Shown here piece after piece: positions 48,281 through 57,163 of a DNA stretch of 64,000 nt. This DNA comes from Trinickia dinghuensis (GTDB taxonomy: Bacteria > Pseudomonadota > Gammaproteobacteria > Burkholderiales > Burkholderiaceae): contig NZ_QRGA01000019.1 of the NCBI RefSeq assembly GCF_003367175.1, positions 1 to 64,000 on the forward strand, given 5' to 3'. Under the pieces are notes generated by a model. It was not told the origin of the DNA and made no database searches. It saw only the letters and a program-made list of their open reading frames with translations. Made by a program: the position numbers and the translations under genes. Position 1 is the first letter of the stretch. Every line of letters starts with the position of its first letter.

Positions 48281-49570
48281 TTAAGCCGCCGTCGCCGTGA
48301 CAGCCGGCACCGAACCGCGGCGGTGAATGCGCAGCACGAGCATCGAGGCGACCAAGCACAACCCGCCCGAGATCATCGACGCGACCGTATACGTACCGAG
48401 GCTCGAGCGCAGCAGTCCCGCGCCGTACGCGGCGAACGCCGCCCCGAGTTGATGGCCCGCGACCACCCAGCCGAACACCACGAGCGCCGAGTCCTTGCCG
48501 AATGCGTCGTTCGTCAGGCGCACCGTCGGCGGCACCGTCGCGATCCAATCGAGCCCGTAGAAGGCGGCGAACAAAGGCAGGCCGAAGAAATCGATGCCGA
48601 ACGCGTGCGGCAGATAGATCAGCGAGAGCCCGCGCAGCCCGTAATACCAGAACAGCAGGATACGGCTGTTGAAGCGGTCGGACAGCCAGCCCGAGAGCGT
48701 CGTGCCGAACAGGTCGAAGACGCCCATGGCGGCCAGCAGCGACGCGCCTTGTACTTCGCTGAGCCCGTAGTCGCCGCACATGGCGATCAAGTGCGTGCCC
48801 ACATAGCCGTTCGTGCTCGCGCCGCAAATGAAGAAACTGAAGAAGAGCAGCCAGAAGTCGCGCGATTTGCTTGCCGACGCCAGCGTCCCGAACGCGATCG
48901 CGAGCGGATTTTGCGGGGCATGGGCATCGGTGCGCGGCGCATCATGGGGTTCGCCATAGGGCCGCAGGCCGACGCTCGCCGGCCGCTCGGGCAGCAAGAA
49001 CACAACGAGCGGCAGCACGACCGCCGCGCAAACGGCCACGATCAGCACGACGGGCCGCCAGCCATGATGCTCGGCCACCGAGGCCAGCATCGGCAGAAAC
49101 ACGAGCTGGCCGGTGGCCGAGCTGGCCGTCAGCACGCCCATGACGAGCCCGCGACGCTCGACGAACCAGCGGTTCACGACCGTTGCCGAGAGCGTCAGCG
49201 CCGCGACGCCGGTCGCGCTGCCGACCATCACGCCCCAAATCAGGATCATTTCCCACGGCGCCGTCATCATCGACGACAACGCGACACCGCCGGCCATCAG
49301 CACCAGCGCCGCCATGAGCGTGGGCCGCACCCCGAAGCGCTGCATCGAAGCGGCCGCGAACGGACCGGTGAGCCCGTACAGCGCGATATTGACCGAAATC
49401 GCCAGCGAAATCGTCGCGCGGCTCCAGCCCAATTGATGTTCGAGCGGCACCATCAGCACGCTCGGCGTCGCGCGTGTGCCGGCGGCGGCGAGCAATACCA
49501 GGAACACCACGGCGGCGACGACCCAGCCGTAGTGCGCCCGCCCGTTCATTCTCGTTGCAATCCAGTTCAT
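48281..49570 (-). CDS. MFS transporter (monocarboxylate/OFA-like)
   Basis: 429-residue major facilitator with about 12 TM helices, opening with AHYGWVVAAVVFLVLLAAAGTRA, a pattern seen in oxalate/formate and monocarboxylate branches. Other features are RFGVRPTLMAALVL and GWLSDRFNSRILLFWYYG. It may import or export a small organic acid or drug; unknown. It is divergent from a TetR gene across two perfect palindromes, so it is probably repressed by that regulator. Confidence 0.85.
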   Translation of the reverse strand: MNWIATRMNGRAHYGWVVAAVVFLVLLAAAGTRATPSVLMVPLEHQLGWSRATISLAISVNIALYGLTGPFAAASMQRFGVRPTLMAALVLMAGGVALSSMMTAPWEMILIWGVMVGSATGVAALTLSATVVNRWFVERRGLVMGVLTASSATGQLVFLPMLASVAEHHGWRPVVLIVAVCAAVVLPLVVFLLPERPASVGLRPYGEPHDAPRTDAHAPQNPLAIAFGTLASASKSRDFWLLFFSFFICGASTNGYVGTHLIAMCGDYGLSEVQGASLLAAMGVFDLFGTTLSGWLSDRFNSRILLFWYYGLRGLSLIYLPHAFGIDFFGLPLFAAFYGLDWIATVPPTVRLTNDAFGKDSALVVFGWVVAGHQLGAAFAAYGAGLLRSSLGTYTVASMISGGLCLVASMLVLRIHRRGSVPAVTATAA

Positions 49571-49697
49571 CGGCATTCTCGTTTAAGCGCGTCCGCCGCC
49601 CCTGACGGCGTGTCGGTGCACGTGGTGAACGTTGCACGCCGGTGCGTAGCCAGCCAATTCGGCGGGACGCCCGGTCGATTGTTGATGGTTGCTGCAC

Positions 49698-49727
49698 CAC
49701 ACTTGTGACAGATCAGTCACAAGTGTG
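49698..49727. promoter_or_regulatory. Perfect 12-bp inverted repeat, operator candidate
   Basis: CACACTTGTGAC and GTCACAAGTGTG flank AGATCA in the divergent spacer between the MFS transporter and tetR. Perfect 12-bp arms with a 6-bp centre make a long, symmetric binding site, fitting a dimer (or dimer pair) of the TetR protein. Confidence 0.65.
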
Positions 49728-49740
49728 AGTTGCAATGCTA

Positions 49741-49756
49741 GTTACCGATCGGTAAC
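49741..49756. promoter_or_regulatory. Perfect 16-bp palindrome GTTACCGATCGGTAAC
   Basis: A self-complementary 16-mer lying 13 bases from the 12-bp inverted repeat and 82 bases before the tetR ATG. The ACCGATCGGT core is common in TetR-family operators. Two different palindromes in one spacer suggest two operators or two regulators. Confidence 0.65.
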
Positions 49757-49838
49757 ATGTCAAGCAGGTCAATTCGTAGTCTTGGACGATCGGGCGGCAG
49801 GCGGCACAATCGCGCTCCGTCAAACCGGACAGTTCGCA

Positions 49839-50501
49839 ATGAAAGAGAAATACGCCGAGATCTCTCCTACCCGTGCCCCGAGGGCCAAAGCGGCCGCCTC
49901 GCGCACGCGTCCCCACACCGACGCCGCCACGGCGCAGGAGTTGCTGCTGCGTGCGGCGGGAGAACTCTTCTACCAGGAAGGGGTGCGCGCGGTGGGCGTC
50001 GACGCCGTCGTCGAGCGCGCCGGCGTCAACAAGATGAGTCTGTACCGGCAGTTCTCGTCGAAGGACGAACTGATCGAGGCCTACCTCGAACAGACGAACG
50101 AGAGTTTTTTCGCGAACTTCGACAAAAGCATCGGCATGCACCCGGGTGAGCCGGTGCGCCAGATCGCCCAGTACTTCGAGGATCTGACGCAGCGCGCATC
50201 GCGCGAGGGCTATCGCGGCTGCCCGTTCGTCAACGTCGCGGCGGAATTTCCCGATCCGACGCACCCGGCGCGCGAGATCGTGGCGCGCAACAAGGCCGAA
50301 CTGAGCGAGCGGCTCACCGAACTGACGACGGCCGCGGGCGCCGACGATCCGGCTGGCCTCGCCGATGCGCTCGCCTTGCTGATCGAAGGGATCTATGCGG
50401 CCAGCCAGACGTTCGGGCCCGGATGCGGCCCGATCCTGGCGGCACCACGCGTGGCCGCGATGCTCGTTGCGGCGGCATGCGGCAAACGCGCCGACGCGTA
50501 A
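49839..50501 (+). CDS. TetR-family transcriptional regulator
   Basis: 220-residue repressor with a disordered basic N-tail and the helix-turn-helix VGVDAVVERAGVNKMSLYRQFSSKDELIEAYL at about residues 45-85. The C-terminal ligand domain includes the segment GYRGCPFVNVAAEFPDPTHPAR, found in a subgroup of TetR proteins next to MFS transporters. The start at 49839 (MKEKYAEI) is preferred over in-frame codons that run back through the operators. Likely represses the divergent MFS gene. Confidence 0.88.
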   Translation: MKEKYAEISPTRAPRAKAAASRTRPHTDAATAQELLLRAAGELFYQEGVRAVGVDAVVERAGVNKMSLYRQFSSKDELIEAYLEQTNESFFANFDKSIGMHPGEPVRQIAQYFEDLTQRASREGYRGCPFVNVAAEFPDPTHPAREIVARNKAELSERLTELTTAAGADDPAGLADALALLIEGIYAASQTFGPGCGPILAAPRVAAMLVAAACGKRADA

Positions 50502-50581
50502 AATGCCGCTCTTCGCGCCGCGCCCGCGCCCGCGCATGCACCCGCATCGAACCGAGCCGACATCTCACCTTCACCGCCGCC

Positions 50582-51214
50582 ATGCACGAACCCAGCGATA
50601 GCGCGGCGCCGCCGGCCGCCGCCGACGAAATCCTCGCCGCCACGCGGCATTGGCTCACCCGTGCGGTGATCGGCCTCAATCTCTGCCCGTTCGCGAAGGC
50701 CGTTCACACGAAGCAGCAGATTCGCTACGTCGTTAGCGAAGCGCCCGATCTCGAAGGCGTACTGACTGTGTTGGAGGCTGAACTTCGGGCGCTGACGGAG
50801 GCCGATCCCGAATGCGTCGACACGACGCTTTTGATCTTCCCGCACGCATTCGCCGATTTCCTCGAATTCAACGACGCGCTGTTCTTCGCCGAGCGGCTGC
50901 TCGGACAGCTTCGACTCGACGGCGAACTGCAGATCGCGAGTTTTCATCCGCACTACCAGTTCGAGGGCACCGAGCCCGAGGACATCGAGAACTACACGAA
51001 CCGCGCGCCCTACCCGATCCTCCATTTGCTGCGCGAATCGAGCGTCGAGCGCGCGACGCAAGCCTTTCCCGATGCCGCCGACATCTACGAGCGCAATCAG
51101 GAAACGATGCGCCGCCTCGGCCACGAAGGCTGGCGTAAATGGATGCAAGAGCAAGTGCCGGCAAGCTCGGGCGAGCCGGCCGGCCCGGCCACGCCCAGGC
51201 CTTCGTCCGATTAA
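50582..51214 (+). CDS. DUF1415 family protein
   Basis: 210-residue protein of the DUF1415 family, recognised by LTRAVIGLNLCPFAKAV, DTTLLIFPHAFADFLEFNDALFFAE and FHPHYQFEGTEPEDIENYTNRAPYPILHLLRE. No biochemical role is known. Conserved Cys, His and acidic residues suggest a metal or catalytic site. The C-terminal tail is proline/serine-rich. The stop overlaps the end of the next gene on the opposite strand by four bases. Confidence 0.85.
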   Translation: MHEPSDSAAPPAAADEILAATRHWLTRAVIGLNLCPFAKAVHTKQQIRYVVSEAPDLEGVLTVLEAELRALTEADPECVDTTLLIFPHAFADFLEFNDALFFAERLLGQLRLDGELQIASFHPHYQFEGTEPEDIENYTNRAPYPILHLLRESSVERATQAFPDAADIYERNQETMRRLGHEGWRKWMQEQVPASSGEPAGPATPRPSSD

Positions 51215-52047
51215 ACCGTCGTAAAAAACCGCTCGCGCAGTGAATCGAGCCCGAACGTATCGAGCACCTCGGTCAAGCGCTCGGCGGGCCGCTTGCGCGG
51301 CAGATCCTTGTACTGGGCCACGATGAGTTCGTTTTTCATCGAATGCTCCCAGCCGACAAGTTCCGTCACCGTCACTTGATAGCCATGCGCCTCTAATTGC
51401 AGGCAGCGCAGGACGTTCGTGATCTGGCTGCCGAATTCGCGCGTATGCAGCGGATGACGATAGATCTCGGTGAGCGCGCTGCCGAGCGACTTGCCCTTGT
51501 TTCGTCTGAGCACACCCGCCACCTCCGCTTGGCAACACGGCACGAGCACCATGTGGCGCGCGCGCTTTTCCAGCGCGAAGCGGATGGCGTCGTCGGTCGC
51601 CGTATCGCAGGCGTGCAGCGCCGTGACGACGTCGATGGTCTCCGGCAACTGCGCCAGGGCGATCGAATCGGCCACCGACACGTTCAGAAACGACATCGCC
51701 TCGAAGCCGAGCCGCACCGCCAGCGCCGTCGATTTATCGACGAGTTCGGCGCGCGTTTCGATTCCGTAGATACGCGAACCGGTACCGGGCGGCAGCGCCT
51801 TGAAAAAAAGATCGTAGAGGATAAAACCAAGGTAAGACTTGCCGGCGCCGTGATCGACGAGCGTGACGGCGCCTCGATCGCGCACGACTTCGGCAAGCAG
51901 CGGCTCGATGAATTGGAACAGGTGATAGACCTGCTTGAGCTTGCGGCGGCTGTCTTGATTCATCTTGCCGTCGCGCGTCAGGATATGAAGCTCCTTGAGC
52001 AGCTCGACCGATTGGTTGGGGCGAATTTCGTAAGTCTTGTTCGACAT
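51211..52047 (-). CDS. Class I SAM-dependent methyltransferase
   Basis: 278-residue methyltransferase with SAM motif I VTLVDHGAGKSYLGFILYDL and a downstream YGIETRAELV acidic ribose-binding strand, then VVTALHACDTATDDAIRFAL and VLVPCCQAEV. It resembles the Methyltransf_32/GSTCD-type group with unknown substrate (RNA is plausible). The start at 52047 (MSNKTYEIRPNQ) is preferred; upstream codons are not protein-like. Confidence 0.8.
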   Translation of the reverse strand: MSNKTYEIRPNQSVELLKELHILTRDGKMNQDSRRKLKQVYHLFQFIEPLLAEVVRDRGAVTLVDHGAGKSYLGFILYDLFFKALPPGTGSRIYGIETRAELVDKSTALAVRLGFEAMSFLNVSVADSIALAQLPETIDVVTALHACDTATDDAIRFALEKRARHMVLVPCCQAEVAGVLRRNKGKSLGSALTEIYRHPLHTREFGSQITNVLRCLQLEAHGYQVTVTELVGWEHSMKNELIVAQYKDLPRKRPAERLTEVLDTFGLDSLRERFFTTV

Positions 52048-52391
52048 GGTGGGACGCCTCCCGGACAAGTCGCCGCGAGCGTGCGACAGCCTACAGAAGC
52101 ATAAAAACAATCGCGTCAGTTTACCGAAAAGCGCGTGAGACGCTGGAAAGTGCGCGGGAACGATTTGTGCATGGACGCGCGGACCGAATTTTTTCCCGTC
52201 CGGGCGGTGCAGCCCGCATTCGCGCTGGAGCGCGGCACGGCACGGGCCGCGGCGCCGCAGGCGGCGCGCGGCAGGCTCGTTCGCGTGCCGACGCGTTACG
52301 TAACGAACGTTACGTCGCGGCGGTGGAGCCCAGCGCGGCTGCCCCGGCACATGGACGGCGAAGAAGCAAAGTTGACGAAAGGACGACAGCG
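52048..52391. promoter_or_regulatory. Spacer with a perfect 12-bp palindrome and a 7-bp direct repeat
   Basis: 344 bp between divergent genes. CGTTACGTAACG at 52294-52305 is fully self-complementary, and GTTACGT occurs at 52295-52301 and again at 52309-52315, 14 bases apart. These could be protein-binding sites for the following small gene. No protein-like frame was accepted in this stretch. Confidence 0.4.
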
Positions 52392-52715
52392 ATGGCTACG
52401 ATACCCAACGGAGACGCGGAGCAAAAGTTTCAAGCGATGCTCGCCAATCTCCTTACGCCGCCCACGGGCTGGTCGGAAAAGCAGCAACTGGAACTCGAGA
52501 TGGCGCGCGACATTTCGGTGGAAATGCTACGGCTCGCCGAGTCGATGCGCGATACGGACCCCGGTCTCGAGGCACTCCTCACGCTGCTCAAGTATGCGAA
52601 AGTCGTCGACTTCATCCTGACGACGCTCGCATCGAGGCGCGACATCCGCCCGCAGACATTGCGCGTCATCTTCAAGCTCGCCGGTTTGAAAGTCGACGAG
52701 GCCTATCCGGGCTGA
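52392..52715 (+). CDS. Small helical protein of unknown function
   Basis: 107-residue, mainly alpha-helical protein with no TM or signal. Core segments are KQQLELEMARDISVEMLRLAESMRD and LEALLTLLKYAKVVDFILTTLASRRD. No family recognised. An AAGGA site precedes the ATG at 52392. Both strands around it contain palindromes, so regulated expression is possible. Confidence 0.7.
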   Translation: MATIPNGDAEQKFQAMLANLLTPPTGWSEKQQLELEMARDISVEMLRLAESMRDTDPGLEALLTLLKYAKVVDFILTTLASRRDIRPQTLRVIFKLAGLKVDEAYPG

Positions 52716-52772
52716 GCGTGCCGTCCCAATATGCGAGTCCCGCGAGGCGATCGGCCTCGCGGTCCGTATCCC

Positions 52773-52817
52773 GTTACTCCTGTTACTCCGGTTACTCCCG
52801 TTGTTCTCGTTGCTTCC
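52773..52817. repeat. Degenerate 9-bp tandem repeat between convergent genes
   Basis: Units GTTACTCCT, GTTACTCCG and GTTACTCCC are followed by two decayed units GTTGTTCTC and GTTGCTTCC. The array fills the spacer between the small helical protein and the stop of a methyltransferase. It is too short to be a CRISPR array and has no spacers. Confidence 0.85.
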
Positions 52818-52821
52818 CCCG

Positions 52822-53961
52822 TCACTTCGCCCCGAGCCGCCACAAGGAAGTCACTTCGGCCGCTCGGGCACGATAAAGCGGATCGGACGGATCCGCCGCC
52901 TTCGGATGAACCGGCCGGATGTCGTCCCGGCCGATCACCTTCAATCCCGCCGCATCGATCATGGCCTGCAGCGCCTCGCGCGAGCGCAATCCCAAATGCT
53001 CGGCGAAATCGGACAAGATCAGCCATCCTTCGCCGCCGGGCTCGAGATGCGCGGCGAGGCCATCCAGAAACCCGCGCAGCATGCGGCTGTCGGGATCGTA
53101 GACGGCACGCTCGATCGGTGAACTGGGCCGCGCCGGCAGCCAAGGCGGATTGCAGACGACAAGCGGCGCGCGCCCCGGCGGAAACAGATCGGCCTCGCAC
53201 ACCTGAACCTGCTCGGTCAAATCGAGGCGGGCGACGTTTTCGCGTGCGCAGGCGAGCGCGCGGGCGTCCGCGTCCGTGGCGACGATGCGCTCGACGCCGC
53301 GCTTGGCCAGCACGGCCGCGAGCACGCCCGTGCCCGTACCGATATCGAACGCGAGCGAGCGCGATGGCAGCGGCGCGCGCGCGACGAGTTCGATGTACTC
53401 GCCGCGCACCGGCGAGAACACGCCGTAGTACGGGTGGATGCGCGCGCCGAGCGCGGCGATTTCGATGCCCTTCTTGCGCCACTCGTGCGCGCCGACCAGC
53501 CCCTGCAATTCACGCAGCGAGACGACGGACGATGCGCCTCCGGCGTCGCCCTCGCCGTATACCTCGGCGCAGGCCTGCTTCACGTCGGGGGCGCGGCGCA
53601 GCGGGATCGAATAATCGGCATCGAGCGGAATCAATACCATGCCGAGCGTGCGTGCGCGTTGTGCCTGAGCCTGTCGATGCGCGTTGAACGCATCGAGCGG
53701 AGAAGCCGGGCTCTTGTGCTTCTTGCGGTCGATTCGACGCGCCATGGCCTGCATGAGTTGGCGCGCGTTTTGAAAATCGCCGCGCCACAAGAGCGCGACG
53801 CCCTCGCTGGCTTGGCGATAGGCCGCATCGGCGGTCATGCGGTCGTCGGCTAGGACGACGCGCCGCGGCGGCGCGGCGCCGGCTTCGGAGCGCCAGCGCG
53901 CGCTGAGTTCAAGGTCGCCGTCGGTCCAATGGATGACGGGTACGGTCGGATCGGTAGTCAC
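52822..53961 (-). CDS. SAM-dependent methyltransferase with NPPW motif
   Basis: 379-residue protein: an N-terminal part of about 170 residues of unknown fold (with basic MARRIDRKKHK) and a C-terminal class I methyltransferase with SAM motif AFDIGTGTGVLAAVLA and VVCNPPW, an NPPY-type motif seen in N-methyltransferases of adenine or glutamine. A protein- or RNA-methylating role is likely. GTG at 53961 is taken as the start because upstream residues are Arg/Cys-rich and implausible; this is uncertain. Confidence 0.8.
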   Translation of the reverse strand: MTTDPTVPVIHWTDGDLELSARWRSEAGAAPPRRVVLADDRMTADAAYRQASEGVALLWRGDFQNARQLMQAMARRIDRKKHKSPASPLDAFNAHRQAQAQRARTLGMVLIPLDADYSIPLRRAPDVKQACAEVYGEGDAGGASSVVSLRELQGLVGAHEWRKKGIEIAALGARIHPYYGVFSPVRGEYIELVARAPLPSRSLAFDIGTGTGVLAAVLAKRGVERIVATDADARALACARENVARLDLTEQVQVCEADLFPPGRAPLVVCNPPWLPARPSSPIERAVYDPDSRMLRGFLDGLAAHLEPGGEGWLILSDFAEHLGLRSREALQAMIDAAGLKVIGRDDIRPVHPKAADPSDPLYRARAAEVTSLWRLGAK

Positions 53962-54188
53962 GAAGCGGGTAACGAAAAGGCTCGGAGGGGCGGGCGAACG
54001 ACACGCCCGCCCGGCAAGCCGACACGATACCTCGCTTTTGCAGCGTCGCCGCGTTCGAGAGCCGGCCCCGAGTCGAATCCGGATCGAATCCGGATCGAAT
54101 CCCGTCAACCCTTGAACGCTCCCACGACGCCGGAGAGCGTCCCCGTCCGATCCTGCATCGATCGCGCGGAAGCCGCCACTTCGAGGAA

Positions 54189-56120
54189 CTACGCGCTTGA
54201 TGCGGCCGCTACGCCGCGCCGCTTGCCGCGGCCGTGCTCGACGCCCTGGGGAAGCTGCAAGACGGCGCCCTGCAGCAACAGACGCGTCGCCGCGTCGGCA
54301 TCGAGCGGCTTGCTGAACAGAAAGCCCTGTGCTTCGACGCAGCCGAGGTCGATGAGGAACGCGCGCTGGGCGAGCGTTTCGACCCCTTCAGCGATGACGG
54401 AAAGCTCAAATGCATTGGCCAGCGTCACGACGGCGGTTGCAATCGCCCCCGAGTCGCCCTCGCCGATACCGCGCACGAACGCGCGGTCGATCTTGATGCG
54501 GTCCACGGGCAGCGCACGCAGTTGCCCGAGGCTCGAATAGCCCATGCCGAAATCGTCGATCGCCACCCGCACGCCGAGGCGGCGGAATTCGACGAGCCGG
54601 CGCGCAGACGCCTCCGGGTTCTTCATCAGCGCCGTCTCGGTCACCTCGAGTTCGAGGAGCGTCGGGTCCATGCCCGTTTCTTGGATGACGCGCTGGAACG
54701 TCGTGACGATATCGGCACGCAGCAATTGCAGCGGCGATACGTTGACCGAGATCGGAATCGGCTTGGCCTGCAACTCGCGCCACGCCGCCGCCTGTTCGCA
54801 CGCGGCGCGCAGCACCCATTCGCCGAGCTGCGACACGAGCCCCGACGCCTCCGCCACCGCGACGAAATCGGCGGGATTCATCATCCCGTGATCGTCGTCG
54901 CGCCAGCGCACGAGTGCTTCCAGGCCCCGCACTTCACCGGTACGCATATCCACTTGCGGCTGAAAGTTCAAATGCAGCTTGCCGCCCTCGATCGCTTTCC
55001 TGAGACGCCCCGACAACTTCAGCCGCGCGTCCGCATCGCTGCGCATGCGGTGGCGATAGAACTCGAAGCAGTTGCGCCCGCGGCCCTTGGCGACATACAT
55101 CGCCATGTCGGCGGCACGGATCAGCGCTTCGGCGTCGTCGCCGTCTTCGGGAAACATGCTGATGCCGATGCTCGCGCCGGCGACGAGTTCGTGCCCGGCC
55201 ACGACGATCGGCTCCGCGAGTGCTTCCAGCACCGCGCCGGCCAGCGCCTGGTACGGCTCGTCGCCGCGCAGCTCGCGGACCATGACGAACTCGTCGCCGC
55301 CGTAGCGCGCGACGAGATCGCCGGGCCGCGCGCAGGCCTCGAGCCGCGCCGCCACTTCGACGAGCAGGCGATCGCCGATGTTGTGCCCGAGCGCATCGTT
55401 GACGGTCTTGAATGCGTCCAGATCGATGAACAGAACGTGGAGGTGCCGCGCGGGCGTCATCATCGCTTGCAGCTTCGCGGTGACCGTCATCCGGTTCGAC
55501 AAGCCGGTGAGACTGTCGCGTTCGCTCAAATCGCGCAAGCGGGTCGAGCGTTCGGTCAGCTTCATGTAGACGCCGTACGTGGTCTTCGCGAGCACGAGCG
55601 GATAGCCGAGCACCACGGGGACCCAGGCGAGCGCCGCATGCAGCGTCATGGCAGGCTCGACGTAGGCGCCGAATACGAGCATCCCCGTGCCGGCACCGAA
55701 GGCCATTGCGAGAAGGCCATAGCCGAAAAGCCGCCATCCGCCGGCCGCCATGTTGTCGATCGTGAACATGAGGAAAACGACGACGGTGGCGATCGGCGCG
55801 TAATGCACGGCCGCGATGAACCAGCCGCCGCTGATCGAATCGACCATGAAGTTCCAGCGCTCGCGCAGCAAGGGTTGCGGAGCGCTACGCGCATGCAGAT
55901 ACGCCAGATGCGGCCAGACGAAACAGACAGCCGCGATGGCGGCGATCGCCCATGCGTGCGCATGCTGCGAATGCAGCAAAATCAGCAGCGGAAAGAAACC
56001 GACCGCAAAGCCGAAAAGCCGCAGCACGTAAATGCGGCGCACGAACCCGGCGCCTTTGCGCGGGCTTTCCCCGCGGTACGCGTTCGGGGCTGCAGTCAGT
56101 CGTGGCGACTCATAGTGCAT
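54189..56120 (-). CDS. MASE2-GGDEF-EAL c-di-GMP protein
   Basis: 643-residue protein. An N-terminal MASE2-type membrane sensor (RRIYVLRLFGFAVGFFPLLILL and further TM helices) is followed by GGDEF with RYGGDEFVM and an I-site RPGD five residues before it, then a complete EAL domain: LEALVRW, NVSPLQLL, ETAL, IDDFGMGYSSL, DRIKIDRAFV, EGVET. Both activities could work, making it bifunctional or a switch. Start is the ATG at 56120. Confidence 0.92.
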   Translation of the reverse strand: MHYESPRLTAAPNAYRGESPRKGAGFVRRIYVLRLFGFAVGFFPLLILLHSQHAHAWAIAAIAAVCFVWPHLAYLHARSAPQPLLRERWNFMVDSISGGWFIAAVHYAPIATVVVFLMFTIDNMAAGGWRLFGYGLLAMAFGAGTGMLVFGAYVEPAMTLHAALAWVPVVLGYPLVLAKTTYGVYMKLTERSTRLRDLSERDSLTGLSNRMTVTAKLQAMMTPARHLHVLFIDLDAFKTVNDALGHNIGDRLLVEVAARLEACARPGDLVARYGGDEFVMVRELRGDEPYQALAGAVLEALAEPIVVAGHELVAGASIGISMFPEDGDDAEALIRAADMAMYVAKGRGRNCFEFYRHRMRSDADARLKLSGRLRKAIEGGKLHLNFQPQVDMRTGEVRGLEALVRWRDDDHGMMNPADFVAVAEASGLVSQLGEWVLRAACEQAAAWRELQAKPIPISVNVSPLQLLRADIVTTFQRVIQETGMDPTLLELEVTETALMKNPEASARRLVEFRRLGVRVAIDDFGMGYSSLGQLRALPVDRIKIDRAFVRGIGEGDSGAIATAVVTLANAFELSVIAEGVETLAQRAFLIDLGCVEAQGFLFSKPLDADAATRLLLQGAVLQLPQGVEHGRGKRRGVAAASSA

Positions 56121-56500
56121 AGTCGATCAAAGTGCTGCGCATGGGCGCCGGCTTGGCGCCGCACCACATCGGAACGATGTGGTCCTTGTTCTAACGGCCA
56201 TTCGTCCTAAAAGTTTAGACAAAAGATCATGCGCGCGCAGAACAGTGCATCATCCGCCGCGCACCATGCTGCAGTCATCGTACCAACCGCAAATACGTCA
56301 ATACGCAAATCCGCGCATGGCGCACCGTCGGCGAACGAAGGTGCATCTCCACCATCGACGTTTCGCAGCGACTCAAGGGAAGGCCGTTCCGTCTGGCGCG
56401 CACGCCTCGCTACGCACTTCGCCCTCCCCGTCATCGGAAGGAATTTCCTACTCGATCAGTCGACGATCTCTTGAACCGTAAAAAGTAAGGAGTACGAACG
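56121..56500. promoter_or_regulatory. Divergent spacer with a perfect 9-bp inverted repeat
   Basis: 380 bp without an accepted gene. ACCACATCG and CGATGTGGT with a GAA centre (56163-56183) form a perfect inverted repeat 43 bases upstream of the c-di-GMP gene. The 13-mer TTCGTCCTAAAAG occurs at 56201-56213 and again at 57050-57062, upstream of each DUF1566 gene. No promoter was confidently identified. Confidence 0.4.
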
Positions 56501-57010
56501 ATGATCGAGTTCGCACGGCATCCGGTCGCCGGTACGCCTCGCGTGGGCGAATACTGGGAAGGACAAGGAGGAATCTACGCAGGAATCATGCCGGACTACA
56601 CGGGCACGTCGCCCTATCACCTCGTGCTGTCGACGGACGAAGCCGTCGATATCAAATGGGGTCCGTACGGTATCCCAGACGACGACGCGAGAAGCAAGAG
56701 CGACGGCCAAGCCAACACCAACACGCTGACGCACTGCCGTCACAGGCACCCGGCCGCACGCTGGGCCGCCAACTACGAAAAGGACGGGCACGCCGATTTC
56801 TATCTGCCCGCGCAGTGCGAACTCGAAATGGCCGCCGCCTCGCTGCCGGATCAATTCTCACGATCGGAATGGTATTGGTCGAGCACCGAGGAAACGGCCG
56901 ACAACGCGCAGGGAGCCAATTTCAACGGGTATCCGCTCGGCACGTCGTTCAAATCGTTCGCCGGACGCGCCCGCGCGGTCAGAAAAATTTTCGTGTCCGA
57001 CTCCGCGTAA
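56501..57010 (+). CDS. DUF1566 domain protein, copy 1
   Basis: 169-residue protein with a DUF1566/Lcl-type fold: GEYWEGQGGIYAGI, then FYLPAQCELEMA, SEWYWSSTEE and a closing AGRARAVRKI. No signal peptide, so it is cytoplasmic or uses another route. Function unknown; such domains occur in phage, adhesin and surface proteins with a C-type-lectin-like fold. AAGGAG lies 8 bases before the ATG. It is a tandem paralogue of the next gene. Confidence 0.8.
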   Translation: MIEFARHPVAGTPRVGEYWEGQGGIYAGIMPDYTGTSPYHLVLSTDEAVDIKWGPYGIPDDDARSKSDGQANTNTLTHCRHRHPAARWAANYEKDGHADFYLPAQCELEMAAASLPDQFSRSEWYWSSTEETADNAQGANFNGYPLGTSFKSFAGRARAVRKIFVSDSA

Positions 57011-57163
57011 CGCGCCTTCATGTAGCCGGCGCGGCGCGAGCGCTTCCCCTTCGTCCTAAAAGCGAGGAGAAACGCGTGGGCAAAGCCGTGCCGCGTCAAC
57101 ATCGCTTCTCGCCGATCGACCGCCCGCATCCGGCAGCGGGCTCATGAACGAGGAAGACGAGCC

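Noticed and set aside
52773-52817. CRISPR-like array
   Set aside because: Units are 9 bp, contiguous and degenerate, with no spacers and no cas genes.
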